Counted from the first letter of the stretch, positions 1-8,711 are shown. The stretch: DNA of 64,000 bases from Rhodobacteraceae bacterium SB2 (GCA_001642945.1 LGRT01000037.1:239718-303717); one strand, 5' to 3'. The notes: generated from the letters alone by a model not told the origin. Numbers and translations are program-made.

Positions 1-77
1 CTGATTGGTCCGTTCTAAACAGTGAAGTGATGCAAGCTGCCTGTCTTTTGGAACAGCAAAGATGCCAGTCTCAATGA
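1..77 (+). CDS. 3' end of a DUF692 (BufB/HvfB-like) protein, partial
   Basis: Only the last 24 codons are present, read in the frame that begins at base 3 (DWSVLNSEVMQAACLLEQQ and on) to a TGA at 75-77. The fragment is too short to identify by itself. The following DUF2063 and DoxX genes make a DUF692 protein very likely, because DUF692-DUF2063-DoxX is the usual order in bufferin/Hvf operons (copper-linked peptide maturation). The TGA overlaps the ATG of the next gene as ATGA, so the two are probably translationally coupled. Identification is inferred from context. Confidence 0.55.
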   Translation, partial: DWSVLNSEVMQAACLLEQQRCQSQ

Positions 78-793
78 CACAAAAAGAGCTTTTCATCGCT
101 TTTTCCAACCCCGGTCAGCCTTGCCCAGCGAATTTGAAAACCGGCAAGCACCTCCCTGCTACCAGCGGGTTGAACATCTACCGAAACACCATAGCCCATG
201 GCTTAATTACCACTTTGGAAAGCAACTTCCCGAAAACAAGAGCCGTTCTTGGCCCGAAGAATTTTTATTCATTGGCGCGCTTATACGCCAGTAAAGAAAA
301 ACCAACCTCATCTCTTTTGTATAAATATGGCGTGGGGTTTTCGAAATTTTTACAAAAGATACCTGCCCTTTCTGAGTTAGGATACCTACCTGATTTGGCC
401 AGGCTCGAACAACATATAAGGTTATCTTATCATGCGCGCGACTGCGCCCTATATAATTGGGAAAACCTTCTTAAGCACCAAGATACAGATCTTTTAACGG
501 CATGCTGTCAGTTTGACGCAGCCTGTTTCATCATCCCGACATATTGGCCGCTAGGCACCATTTACCGCAAAGCCCAGTCAGGCGCACCAACGCGGCATCC
601 AAAGCGGCTTAGCAGCGCAAGCGCGATCCTTGTTACGCGCCCTGAGTTTGATCCCCAGATCACAACGGTTCCAGAAGAACTCATAAAGTTTTTAGACGCG
701 TTGGCTGCAGGTCATACATTTCAAACCGCATGCAATATCGGAAAACCAGCGGCCCAGCATTTACGCCCAAGGCGGGACTGCAATTTCTTGTAA
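74..793 (+). CDS. DUF2063 (BufC/HvfC-like) protein
   Basis: A 239-residue protein. An upstream in-frame ATG exists at 62, but the ATG at 74 forms an ATGA overlap with the preceding stop and gives the usual short N-terminus (MTQKELFIAF). The segment GLNIYRNTIAHGLITTLESN is the typical opening of DUF2063, where a conserved YR-N motif precedes a helical domain. In known operons this protein partners a DUF692 enzyme that modifies a small cysteine-rich substrate peptide (DUF2282). That peptide gene would lie upstream, outside the window. It was named a DNA-binding domain in early annotation, but the current view is a partner or substrate-recognition subunit. Family assignment is good; exact role is inferred. 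Confidence 0.75.
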   Translation: MTQKELFIAFSNPGQPCPANLKTGKHLPATSGLNIYRNTIAHGLITTLESNFPKTRAVLGPKNFYSLARLYASKEKPTSSLLYKYGVGFSKFLQKIPALSELGYLPDLARLEQHIRLSYHARDCALYNWENLLKHQDTDLLTACCQFDAACFIIPTYWPLGTIYRKAQSGAPTRHPKRLSSASAILVTRPEFDPQITTVPEELIKFLDALAAGHTFQTACNIGKPAAQHLRPRRDCNFL

Positions 794-834
794 ACGCAAA
801 CTCCGTTCACGACATCACATTTTAGGGCAGCATC

Positions 835-1386
835 ATGATCCAACTTATTCAAATTATGAACTCTTTTGCAGGCAGGCTGGCAGCGAAAGTACCCGATCTG
901 TGCTTATTGGCAAGATTTGTATTTGCGGCGGTGCTTTTGGTTTATTTTTGAGCATCAGGCCTCAGCAAACTCGGTGCGGGGTTACTGGGGCTGTTCCACC
1001 CATCAGCTGGCGCATATGTTCAAATCTTCCCAAAACAAATGGAAGCCTTTGGCTATGATCCTAGCCAGTTTGGCCTATTTCACGACCTGGTCGTTTTAAT
1101 GGGTGTTCTGTCAGAATTCCTCATTCCACTGATGATTACAATCGGCCTGCTCACCCGATATGCCGCGTTGGGCATGATTGCCTTCATAGCCGTACAAACC
1201 GCAACTGATCTATTTGGTCACGGGGTGCTTGAGGATCCCACCACTTTGGGCAAATGGTTTGACCGCAGTTCTTCTTCTGTGATTATGGACCAAAGGCTGC
1301 TTTGGCTGTTTGTGTTGTTCTATCTCGTCAGACACGGAGGCGGAGTTCTTTCGCTTGACCAGTGGCTAAGCTCACGCAAGGTTTAA
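835..1386 (+). pseudogene. DoxX-family membrane protein, interrupted by an in-frame TGA
   Basis: Reading from ATG 835, the frame encodes a 183-residue DoxX protein except for a TGA at codon 39 (949-951). Before it is LLARFVFAAVLLVYF; after it the same frame continues ASGLSKLGAGLLGLFHPSA and then membrane helices to 1386. In DoxX relatives a Trp usually stands between these two segments (YF-W-ASG), so a single TGG-to-TGA change explains the break. Reinitiation at ATG 1039 would give only the last 115 residues. DoxX closes bufferin operons as a presumed membrane redox component. It could be a recent nonsense mutation or a sequencing error. The 3' end overlaps the convergent ArsC-like gene by 4 bases. 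Confidence 0.75.
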
Positions 1387-1697
1387 AGCAACGCAGCTTG
1401 CGTTTTCGCGCTCCAACTGAGGTAAAGTTTCTGCTCGTGTGTCTCAATTAGGGGGCGCTTCATCACTGCGGGGTGAAGGCGTAACAAATCGCGCGGTGGC
1501 ATTGCCCGCTCGTCCGACGATAAATTACGCCAGGTTGTAGATTTTTTATTGACCAAATCATCGCCAAATTCTTGCAAAGCAGCGTCTAGAATTTCGTCAG
1601 GAATCAAATCGACACGCACATCAAAAAACCTATAGCCATCCAATAACTTAACTGCTTTTCGGCAAGTATCGCAGTTTTTTAAACCGAATATTCTCAT
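1383..1697 (-). CDS. ArsC/Spx-family thioredoxin-fold protein
   Basis: The start at 1697 gives a compact 104-residue protein beginning MRIFGLKNCDTCRKA. The N-terminal CDTC (residues 9-12) is the CxxC-type redox motif of the ArsC/Spx/YffB family, and the C-terminus has the family's RPLIE segment (81-85), where arsenate reductases carry a conserved Arg-Pro. The open frame extends further upstream to 1997 but would then overlap the divergent cold-shock gene, and the short start has a purine-rich AAAGG-like site ahead of it. No ars operon surrounds it, so a YffB-like reductase or glutathione-dependent role is as likely as arsenate reduction. Confidence 0.75.
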   Translation of the reverse strand: MRIFGLKNCDTCRKAVKLLDGYRFFDVRVDLIPDEILDAALQEFGDDLVNKKSTTWRNLSSDERAMPPRDLLRLHPAVMKRPLIETHEQKLYLSWSAKTQAALL

Positions 1698-1889
1698 TTC
1701 AACGCCTTTTTCAGCGAAATTTCGCAGAAGTTTTCGTAAATGAACAGGTTTTTCTTGATTTTTAAAGCAGCTCCGTTCCAATTTATCATGTCTTAAAGCG
1801 ACACAGAAACCGTTGTCGCTTGAGAAGCCGCCAAACTGGCGGAACGAACACCCCCGCATAGGGGCAAACTTTAGAAGGAGACACGGGGC

Positions 1890-2096
1890 ATGCCGAATGG
1901 TACCGTGAAATGGTTTAATACCACAAAAGGCTACGGCTTCATTGCACCTGACGATGGCGGAAAAGACGTTTTCGTTCATATTTCTGCGTTGGAGCAATCG
2001 GGCTTAACCGGATTGGCTGATAATCAAAAGATCAGCTTTGAACTGCAAGAAGGACGTGACGGACGCCAAATGGCGTCAGAGTTGAAGCCTTTATAA
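1890..2096 (+). CDS. cspA: Cold-shock protein, CspA family
   Basis: A 68-residue single cold-shock domain with RNP1 (KGYGFIAP, residues 13-20) and RNP2 (VFVHIS, about 27-32), the aromatic nucleic-acid-binding motifs of the OB fold. It begins MPNGTVKWFN, and AGAAGGAGA ends about 9 bases before the ATG, a strong ribosome-binding site. These proteins bind single-stranded RNA and DNA and act as RNA chaperones or transcription antiterminators. The 190-base region to the divergent ArsC-like gene is long enough for a structured cold-shock leader, but no specific fold was proven. The family is certain; the number of the paralogue is not. Confidence 0.92.
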   Translation: MPNGTVKWFNTTKGYGFIAPDDGGKDVFVHISALEQSGLTGLADNQKISFELQEGRDGRQMASELKPL

Positions 2097-2127
2097 ACGA
2101 AACGCCAAGCCCCGTTCCTATGCGGGA

Positions 2128-3039
2128 TTAGGTGCTTTGAAGCCGCCGCGCTTCTTTTCCGGCCAAATCGATAAGGTCGGCGAAGAAAGGCTTTTGCAAA
2201 TCGGGCGTGCGCACGGCTGCGTAAAGGCGGCGGGTTATCCCACTTTCGGTCAGCGGCCGCGTGACATAATCCGAATTATACTGGACCTCGCGCACCACCC
2301 AATCTGGCAAAACCGCAACCCCACGATTTGACGCAACCAACAAAAGAATAACCGCTGTCAGCTCTGCCTGTCGAATGGCTTTGGGTTCGACTTTCGCAGG
2401 GATTAATAATTGACTGAACAGGTCCAAGCGGCTGCGTTCAACAGGATAGGTGATCAAGGTTTGCTCTGCAAAATCCTTCGCCTCAATAAAAGGTTTTTTT
2501 GCCAAAGGATGCGATCGCGCCGCCACAAAGACGGGCGCGTAATCAAATAATGGCACAAATTCAATTCCCGGAAGGTCATCGGGATCGGAAGACACAACAA
2601 GATCAACATCTTCTTTTTGCAGCGCCGGCAAGGCATCAAATGCCAAGCCAGGCCGAATATCAACATCAACATCGCCCCAGTTTTTCCGAAAAGACTCTAA
2701 GACCGGAAACAGCCATTCAAAACAGGCATGGCATTCAATCGCAATATGCAACCGCCCTGCGCGCCCGCCCCGCAAACTGGCAAATTCCGCCTGCAAGGCG
2801 TCGATCTCGGGCAAAATCTTGTTGGCCGTGCGCAACAAGCGTTGACCCGCTGCGGATAAACGCATCGGTTTTGAACGCCGCACGAATAATTCAACCCCGG
2901 CCTGATCTTCTAAACCCTTGATCTGATGGCTTAGAGCGGATTGGGTTATATGCAGCATATCCGCGGCTTTGGCCAAACCACCGGCCTCTTCTATCGCCTT
3001 TATCGTTCTTAAATGGCGAAACTCAATGTGCATCTTCAT
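2128..3039 (-). CDS. metR: LysR-type regulator, MetR-like
   Basis: A 303-residue LysR protein. The N-terminal winged helix (about residues 4-62, FRHLRTIKAIEEAGGLAKAA then LHITQSALSHQIKGLE) is followed by the effector-binding domain from about 90. It is divergent from metF, and a perfect TGAA-N5-TTCA MetR box lies in the 86-base gap, so MetR, the homocysteine-responsive activator of methionine genes, is the best identification. The start at 3039 was kept; a second ATG two codons later (3033) is equally possible. Classical autorepression from the shared intergenic region would fit this arrangement. Confidence 0.8.
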   Translation of the reverse strand: MKMHIEFRHLRTIKAIEEAGGLAKAADMLHITQSALSHQIKGLEDQAGVELFVRRSKPMRLSAAGQRLLRTANKILPEIDALQAEFASLRGGRAGRLHIAIECHACFEWLFPVLESFRKNWGDVDVDIRPGLAFDALPALQKEDVDLVVSSDPDDLPGIEFVPLFDYAPVFVAARSHPLAKKPFIEAKDFAEQTLITYPVERSRLDLFSQLLIPAKVEPKAIRQAELTAVILLLVASNRGVAVLPDWVVREVQYNSDYVTRPLTESGITRRLYAAVRTPDLQKPFFADLIDLAGKEARRLQST

Positions 3040-3067
3040 ATGGAACTCATAATATTAGTGAATTTTA

Positions 3068-3080
3068 TGAACTTGATTCA
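3068..3080. promoter_or_regulatory. MetR box (TGAA-CTTGA-TTCA)
   Basis: A perfect TGAA-N5-TTCA palindrome lies 45 bases before metF and 29 bases before the metR start. This is the known enterobacterial MetR consensus. A second TGAA (3051-3054 region, in GTGAATTTTATGAAC) may form a degenerate adjoining half-site. Confidence 0.75.
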
Positions 3081-3125
3081 AGTTTAAGGATCGTTGATGA
3101 GAGATGCAAGCAAGAAGGAACCCGC

Positions 3126-3995
3126 ATGAGCACGCCTGAAATATCATTTGAATTTTTTCCTCCAGCCTCTTTGAAAGACTCGTTTCGCCTTTGGAACACG
3201 ATCAACGCGCTGGAAGGGTTTCAACCGAAATTTATCTCAATCACTTATGGAACCGGAAATAAACCGCGCGCCCTGACGCAAGATTTGGTGGAAACGCTTT
3301 TAGAACATAAAGATCTGACAGTGGCCGCGCATTTAACCTGCGTGGATATGAGCGCTGAAAGCACCTTGAATTTGGTAAGGAGTCTTGCGGCAAAGGGGTT
3401 GAAAGATATCGTTGCTCTGCGAGGCGATCCGGCGCCTGATCATGGCGGCGCGTTTCGCCCCCACCCTTTGGGCTATCAGACAAGTTGCGAGATGATCGCT
3501 GCTCTGAAAAATCTGGGCGGTTTCAAAATAAGAGCCGCGGCCTATCCTCAAGGGCACCCCGAAAGCAGAAGCCAAGCTGCCGATCTTGATTGGTTGAAGC
3601 GCAAATTTGAAGCAGGCGCTGATGAAGCGATCACGCAATTCTTCTTTGAAGCGGATGACTTTCTGCGCTTTCGCGATGCTTGCGTGAAATCTGGGATCGA
3701 CGCCCCTATAATTCCGGGCATTTTACCCATCGAAAACTGGATAAAAACCCGCAACTTCGCAAAGAAATGCGGCGTCAGCGTGCCGTTATGGCTAGAAGAA
3801 GCTTTTGAGCGCGCCACGCGCGATGGCCGGCATGATTTATTATCCACCGCGATCGGTACCGAGCTTTGCGATACTTTGCGCTCGGAAGGCGTCGATACTT
3901 TGCATTTCTACACGCTTAATCGACCAGAACTGACGCGCGATATTTGCCTTGCCCTGGGCCTGACGGCAAAACCCTCTCTCAAAGCGGTCGCCTGA
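3126..3995 (+). CDS. metF: Methylenetetrahydrofolate reductase
   Basis: A 289-residue protein of normal MetF length, reducing 5,10-methylene-THF to 5-methyl-THF with an FAD cofactor to supply the methyl group for methionine synthesis. The N-terminus FEFFPP (8-13) and the ALRGDP motif (97-102) are family signatures, and the C-terminus carries HFYTLNRPEL, the conserved last strand of the TIM barrel. AGAAGGAACC lies just before the ATG. It is divergent from metR, with the MetR box between them, which suggests homocysteine-controlled expression. Confidence 0.93.
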   Translation: MSTPEISFEFFPPASLKDSFRLWNTINALEGFQPKFISITYGTGNKPRALTQDLVETLLEHKDLTVAAHLTCVDMSAESTLNLVRSLAAKGLKDIVALRGDPAPDHGGAFRPHPLGYQTSCEMIAALKNLGGFKIRAAAYPQGHPESRSQAADLDWLKRKFEAGADEAITQFFFEADDFLRFRDACVKSGIDAPIIPGILPIENWIKTRNFAKKCGVSVPLWLEEAFERATRDGRHDLLSTAIGTELCDTLRSEGVDTLHFYTLNRPELTRDICLALGLTAKPSLKAVA

Positions 3996-4311
3996 AAGGC
4001 AAGCTAGGCGTGATCGCGCCTCTATCCTAGGCGCGCCTTCAAAAAGCTTTGCTATGCGGTGGTAGGCTGATGGCCTCTCCCTCTTTTTCAAAGCCCGCAG
4101 CCTGCAAAAAGCTAAACCTCGCTTTGGCAAGCTACAGCCTACACAAAACAGTCTCTCGGTTATCGCTGAACAGGGCCAGTGGCTTTCGCTACAGGCGATT
4201 AAAACCCACTTTCAAAACGATTGAAGAGGTAAAAAGCAATTTGCCAATTTACAACCTTGGGCACGGCTGAAATGGTAAGCGTAGGTATTGAAAAGGAAAC
4301 TTGGTCACCCC
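3996..4311. other. Gap after metF; small hairpin, no convincing gene
   Basis: The gap of 316 bases holds a short hairpin right after metF (AGGCG 4006-4010, six-base loop, CGCCT 4017-4021) and a direct CTAGGCG repeat at 4004 and 4027, but no following T-run. A 73-codon open frame at 4049-4270 has no recognisable protein character. A purine stretch AAAAGGAAAC near 4290 probably serves the next gene. Confidence 0.4.
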
Positions 4312-4998
4312 ATGAGCTGGCTGGACGTTGTGATTTATAATTACCCTCTTATCATCAGCTTGGCTCTGATTGGATTTGGGTTCTACTTTGGTGAAAATGC
4401 GCTTTGGGGCACCGTAACCATTTCTTTATGTCTGCTTTTATATACCGATCCAGATAAAATTGTGGTCTTAGTGGTCTATGCATTTTCCTTTTTTCTCATG
4501 CATCGGGGCTATCGAAAAATCCGCCAAGGTTTAGAGGTTGAGCCGCCATCCGCCCCTGTAGCGCCTCCTAGCCCTGTCACCAATCTTGCGATAGATGGGA
4601 ATAACCTTTTGGGCCTCGCTAAATGGGATTTGATCGCGTTGAAACGCTTTACCGATGAACTGCGCCAAGACGGCTTCACCCTGCATCTTTTCTTTGATCA
4701 CAGCGTTTATCGCACTTTGAAAGAAAACGACTTACTACAACCCAATGAAACCGTTCCAATGGCCGTCAGCCGCGTGCTGGATGTGGACCGCCATATGCTT
4801 ACTGTCTCGAAAAAAGGCCATAAGGCAGACGCGTTGCTGATCCGATTTGCCGATCGCAATGATTATATGGTGTTAAGTAATGATCGCTTTAACAAGGCAA
4901 GCGAAGATTTTTTATATCAAAAAGCAGTCTCCCGTCTTGGCAGCAAAGGCTTTTTAAAACGGGTTGGTTTGCTGCAGGGTGAGCTGACAATCCTTTAA
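4312..4998 (+). CDS. Membrane-anchored NYN/PIN-like ribonuclease
   Basis: From ATG 4312 (a TTG at 4288 is an alternative) the protein has 228 residues. The first part is hydrophobic, with two or three membrane segments (about 9-26, 31-44, 49-64), then a Pro-rich linker (79-88: PSAPVAPPSP). The C-terminal domain starts LAIDGNN (about 92-98) and includes FFDHSVY, KADALLIRFAD and LSNDRF, which place acidic residues as in the NYN domain of Zc3h12a/regnase-type RNases. It probably cleaves RNA at the inner membrane face. Its target is unknown. The 3' end overlaps the convergent dehydrogenase gene by 4 bases. Confidence 0.65.
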   Translation: MSWLDVVIYNYPLIISLALIGFGFYFGENALWGTVTISLCLLLYTDPDKIVVLVVYAFSFFLMHRGYRKIRQGLEVEPPSAPVAPPSPVTNLAIDGNNLLGLAKWDLIALKRFTDELRQDGFTLHLFFDHSVYRTLKENDLLQPNETVPMAVSRVLDVDRHMLTVSKKGHKADALLIRFADRNDYMVLSNDRFNKASEDFLYQKAVSRLGSKGFLKRVGLLQGELTIL

Positions 4999-6317
4999 AC
5001 CTTGCTTACATGATCCGCGCGGGTTGGTTGCATTTTCTTGCGGATTTGCACAGCCTCAAGGCGGGCGTCAATATCGATATCGTTCCACCGAAGGCACGCG
5101 CCGGCGGCAATATTGGTTTTGAGCGTTACATTATGCGCCAAACCAATTGGAAGCGCACCCATCTCGAGCGATGTGCGCGCGGGCAATAACTTACCCCAAA
5201 CGGTATAACCGCCCTCGCCATCCAGCCTCTCTCCGGCGCTGAGGTCACACTTCGCTACCGCCACCACGTCGGCATGAAACCCCTTGGTTCTGCCCGTTGG
5301 GCTATTGAGCAGAGCCGCGGACAGAATCGAAATATTTAACTCTAATCCAATTAAGTGAAAGGGCTTATACATCGCCGAATAGCGGCCTGACTCGTCTGTA
5401 TTCATACCATATTGGCGAAAACATGCGGCGGCATACTCGGTCGGGGCTTCCAGAACAACGTAGACACCCCAGCGCAAATCACGGAACACGGGCCTGCCAT
5501 CCCGTTCAACAGAGGACACCACTTCAACCTGTCCGCTCAATTCCAATTGCCCGCCTTCAGCCCGCGGTCGCAGCACATGCGCCAAATCATCCATACCCGC
5601 AGGTGGGAAGGCCAAGCCCTGACTGGGCGCCGCCAATCCGGTGGCATTTGAAATCGCCGCCATTTCTAATGCGGATTTGGTTCCATCTAAAAAGGAATTG
5701 AACATCTTACTGTTCATACCTGCCGCTTCCGCCTGGCTGGACGTTAACCCATAATGGTCCCACACAGTGTCTGGTGTAGACATATGATAAGAGGGTAAAT
5801 ACTTGGTTCCTTTGCCCGCAGCGATCACACGAAACCCGCTAGATCTGGCCCAATCCACCAATTCGCATGTCAGCGCAGGCTGATCGCCATAGGCCATCGA
5901 ATAAACAACCCCCGCCGCTTCGGCTTCTTGCGCTAGAAAACTTCCCGCAAGCACATCGGCTTCCACATTTACCATCACAATATGACGACGGTTGGCAATC
6001 GCTTGGCGCGCATGCGTGATCCCCACAATTGGATCTCCAGTGGCTTCAACGATCACATCAAGCTCGACGCTTTGCATCATTTCAACCGCATCGTCTGAGA
6101 AACTTGTTTGGGCGATTAACTCCTTCGACCAGCCAATTGACGCACAAGTCGCCTTTGCTTGATCCGGGAATAGGTCCGCAATTGCCACCACCTCAAGGCC
6201 TGGTGTATTGGGCACTTGCGCCAAAAACATTGAGCCAAATTTTCCCGCCCCAATAAGACCAACGCGAATAGGAGATTGGCTTTTTGCGCGGCGCAGCAAC
6301 GCCTCATACATAAACAT
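4995..6317 (-). CDS. NAD(P)-dependent oxidoreductase with C-terminal SAF domain
   Basis: A 440-residue protein. The N-terminal Rossmann fold shows IRVGLIGAGKFGSMFLAQ with the GAGKFG dinucleotide motif at 23-28, then a Gfo/homoserine-dehydrogenase-like catalytic part (VEATGDP, MVNVEADVLAG). The end (about 355-430) resembles a SAF domain, as in FlgA and antifreeze-like proteins (AKCDLSAGERLDGEG, ARTSLEMGALPIGLAHN). AGGAG lies 6 bases before the ATG at 6317; an ATG two codons later is less well spaced. Such proteins are often misnamed homoserine dehydrogenase or FlgA. The substrate is unknown, probably a sugar acid or polyol derivative. No neighbour fixes its pathway. Confidence 0.7.
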   Translation of the reverse strand: MFMYEALLRRAKSQSPIRVGLIGAGKFGSMFLAQVPNTPGLEVVAIADLFPDQAKATCASIGWSKELIAQTSFSDDAVEMMQSVELDVIVEATGDPIVGITHARQAIANRRHIVMVNVEADVLAGSFLAQEAEAAGVVYSMAYGDQPALTCELVDWARSSGFRVIAAGKGTKYLPSYHMSTPDTVWDHYGLTSSQAEAAGMNSKMFNSFLDGTKSALEMAAISNATGLAAPSQGLAFPPAGMDDLAHVLRPRAEGGQLELSGQVEVVSSVERDGRPVFRDLRWGVYVVLEAPTEYAAACFRQYGMNTDESGRYSAMYKPFHLIGLELNISILSAALLNSPTGRTKGFHADVVAVAKCDLSAGERLDGEGGYTVWGKLLPARTSLEMGALPIGLAHNVTLKTNIAAGACLRWNDIDIDARLEAVQIRKKMQPTRADHVSKV

Positions 6318-6489
6318 ATGTTGCTCCTTTTTTTGACCAAGTTGTGCAAACTATCGCGTCGAAGTTCCAATTTTGTCCAGTAAAAACGAAGCTCCTGCGT
6401 TCTTTGAGGATGGCGGCCGCGCTGTAGGTCAAATTTCCTGAAACGGCAGACCTTCATTGTTTGGCAGGCAGGAAAACTACCCTGCGCGC

Positions 6490-7374
6490 TTAAGCGATCA
6501 AAACGGCCAAAGTAATCGGAATCAAAGCTACCGAGAACAGCGTTGAGATAACCACCAACCCGGCAACCGCTTGTGAATCGGCACCGTATTTCTCTGCCAA
6601 CATATACGATGTCACAGCGACCGGCGTTGTGACTTGCAGCACCAAAACGGCAAAGGCAATATCGGGTAAATTAAACCACCATCCCGCCGCACAAGCGCAG
6701 ATCAAACATCCGGCATATTTGATAAGCGCCAACCACGCCACTTTTGAAACACGCCCTGGCGTTAAACGCGCCACCGCTACCCCAAGCGTAATCAGCATTA
6801 ACGGAATCGCCATTTGCCCGATCAATTCAAGGGTATTGGTCAAAAACGGCGGCGTCTCCCAGCCCTGCCATAGAAACAGCGCACCTAAAAACGTGGCCGA
6901 GACCAGCGGCTCTTTTACGATTTTAAAGAGTGAGCCGCCCCCAGACACGATCCAAATTCCTGCCGTGAAAGAATACATGCCCATAATTGCAAAGATCACA
7001 ACTGCATATCCAAAACCTTCATCACCGAAAGCGAAAAATGCCAACGGAAGGCCCACATTCCCGGTATTTCCAAAAATTAATGGTCCCAAATAGGTACGCA
7101 GATCCAAGCCCGCCAACTTGACCAAAGCAAATCCCGCCACTGTTACCAATGCGTAGGCCAGAATGCTTGCAAATACGGTAATCTGTAAAAACCCAGCGTC
7201 GATTTTCGTTTGCATCAGCGCGGTAAAAATTAAACAAGGCACACCCAAACTCATAGACAGGCGGGTAACAAACTGCACCCGATACTCAAACCCCAGCTTC
7301 ACCCATAAAAACCCTATAGCCGCCAGAATAAAAACCGGCGCCACAACTTCTGAAACATAGAAAAGAAGAGACAT
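6490..7374 (-). CDS. AEC-family (auxin efflux carrier type) transporter
   Basis: A 294-residue membrane protein with about ten hydrophobic segments in two five-helix repeats, and motifs of the AEC family such as FGNTGNVGLPLAFFAFG in the middle and QVTTPVAVTSYMLAEKYG near the end. Bacterial members carry organic acids such as malate or malonate across the inner membrane. It is divergent from the BKACE operon across a 364-base region, so it may import or export an acid handled there; this link is inferred from position only. Confidence 0.8.
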   Translation of the reverse strand: MSLLFYVSEVVAPVFILAAIGFLWVKLGFEYRVQFVTRLSMSLGVPCLIFTALMQTKIDAGFLQITVFASILAYALVTVAGFALVKLAGLDLRTYLGPLIFGNTGNVGLPLAFFAFGDEGFGYAVVIFAIMGMYSFTAGIWIVSGGGSLFKIVKEPLVSATFLGALFLWQGWETPPFLTNTLELIGQMAIPLMLITLGVAVARLTPGRVSKVAWLALIKYAGCLICACAAGWWFNLPDIAFAVLVLQVTTPVAVTSYMLAEKYGADSQAVAGLVVISTLFSVALIPITLAVLIA

Positions 7375-7738
7375 CTCTAAAAGCCCATTTTGTGAACAAG
7401 ATCCGGAAACATACCAAATATCTTGCGGCGTGGCTTACGCAGAATATCTAAAAGTTTCAATGACCCTGCGCTTTAAAATGGTAGTGCTTATCGAGGTTTC
7501 ATAGCCCCCCTGCCCGCGCGTTACCCAGTTGATCGACAAAACAAGCTTTGCTTTCAGCCATTTGTCATCCAACGCGACTGACAGTCACGGCGAAAACTGA
7601 ATCTACAAGGCCGTATAGAAAACAAGATTGCCAAAAGCACTGATCAAAGACATATTCGCTTGAACTTGGCCCCACGTCTGGGGCTGAAACGCGGGTACAT
7701 GATGGTACCTTCCTTTAACCCCAGCGGGATCACGTTGC
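7375..7738. promoter_or_regulatory. Divergent intergenic region between AEC transporter and BKACE operon
   Basis: These 364 bases hold no convincing gene. A small perfect hairpin (GCCCC 7669-7673, six-base loop, GGGGC 7680-7684) stands about 55 bases before the dehydrogenase ATG, in the likely leader of the operon. It has no T-run, so an operator or leader structure is more likely than a terminator. No regulator gene is adjacent. Confidence 0.35.
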
Positions 7739-8710
7739 ATGCAAAACTCCGAGCCCGTCTCAAGAAACCTAGAAAATCAGTGTAAAACAGTAGCGATTAT
7801 CGGGGCGGGGCTGATTGGCTGCGGATGGGCAATTGTATTTGCCCGCGCTGGGTGGCGCGTAAATTTATACGATCTTCACCAGCACGCGCTTGTTGCAGCG
7901 CAAGACACCATTGCAGCGCAGCTTAATTTGCTTAAAGCCCATCATCTATGCTCAGAGACAAGCGAAATTCAATCGCATATTCACTGCGTAACCAAGCTCC
8001 AAGCTGCCGTTCAAGGCGCTGATTACATTCAGGAATGCGGACCTGAAAATTTAGATGAAAAATGCAAGATATTTAGAGAGCTAGATGAAATCACTCCTCC
8101 AGAGGCCATATTGGCCAGCTCAAGCTCAGGCCTGATGACCTCACAATTTACGGCAGATCTTTCCGGACGACATCGCGCTTTGGTTGCGCATCCGGTAAAT
8201 CCACCCCATCTGGTGCCACTTGTCGAAATTTCCTCTGCCGAATGGAACGATCAGAATACCATTAAAACCGTCCATCAAATTATGACATCTATCGGCCAAA
8301 CCCCCATTACATTGCATAAAGAAATACCCGGCTTTGTGCTCAACCGTCTGCAAGGCGCGCTGCTCAATGAAGCGTTGCGCCTCTCGCAAGCCGGGATCGC
8401 CTCAGCTGAGGATATCGATAAAACAATCCGCGATGGGTTGGGCATGCGCTGGTCCTTTATGGGGCCATTTGAAACCATCGATTTAAACGCACCCGGCGGG
8501 TTGGCCGATTATGCGGCCCGTTACGGCGCGATGTATCGCGCAATGGCAGAGCCCCCTCTGGCAAGCCCTGATTGGAGCAAAGCGGCTATTGATAAAATAG
8601 CGCAGGAAAGACGCGCTGCGCTGGATATAAAGGATCTGAACCTGCGCCAGTACTGGCGTGATGCGCGTTTGGCCGCGCTTGCCGCGCATAAACAAAAACA
8701 GGATCGCTAA
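7739..8710 (+). CDS. 3-hydroxyacyl-CoA dehydrogenase-family enzyme, lambda-crystallin type
   Basis: A 323-residue two-domain dehydrogenase. The Rossmann motif is VAIIGAGLIGCGWA (about 18-31); further on come ASSSSGLMTS, HPVNPPHLVPLVE and GFVLNRLQGALLNEA. The pattern DGLGMRWSFMGPFETIDLNA is close to lambda-crystallin (L-gulonate 3-dehydrogenase) and L-carnitine dehydrogenase rather than true fatty-acid HADs, so it should oxidise a small beta-hydroxy acid to a beta-keto acid with NAD+. It is first in a tight operon: the BKACE gene starts 2 bases after its stop, which suits delivery of a beta-keto acid to BKACE. Substrate not determined. Confidence 0.78.
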   Translation: MQNSEPVSRNLENQCKTVAIIGAGLIGCGWAIVFARAGWRVNLYDLHQHALVAAQDTIAAQLNLLKAHHLCSETSEIQSHIHCVTKLQAAVQGADYIQECGPENLDEKCKIFRELDEITPPEAILASSSSGLMTSQFTADLSGRHRALVAHPVNPPHLVPLVEISSAEWNDQNTIKTVHQIMTSIGQTPITLHKEIPGFVLNRLQGALLNEALRLSQAGIASAEDIDKTIRDGLGMRWSFMGPFETIDLNAPGGLADYAARYGAMYRAMAEPPLASPDWSKAAIDKIAQERRAALDIKDLNLRQYWRDARLAALAAHKQKQDR

Positions 8711-8711
8711 A

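Noticed and set aside
866..1099. 77-codon frame in the doxX region
   Set aside because: It is an alternative frame of the DoxX gene; the true frame shows the family sequence on both sides of the TGA.
4049..4270. 73-codon frame after metF
   Set aside because: No ribosome site, no domain and unusual composition; likely chance.
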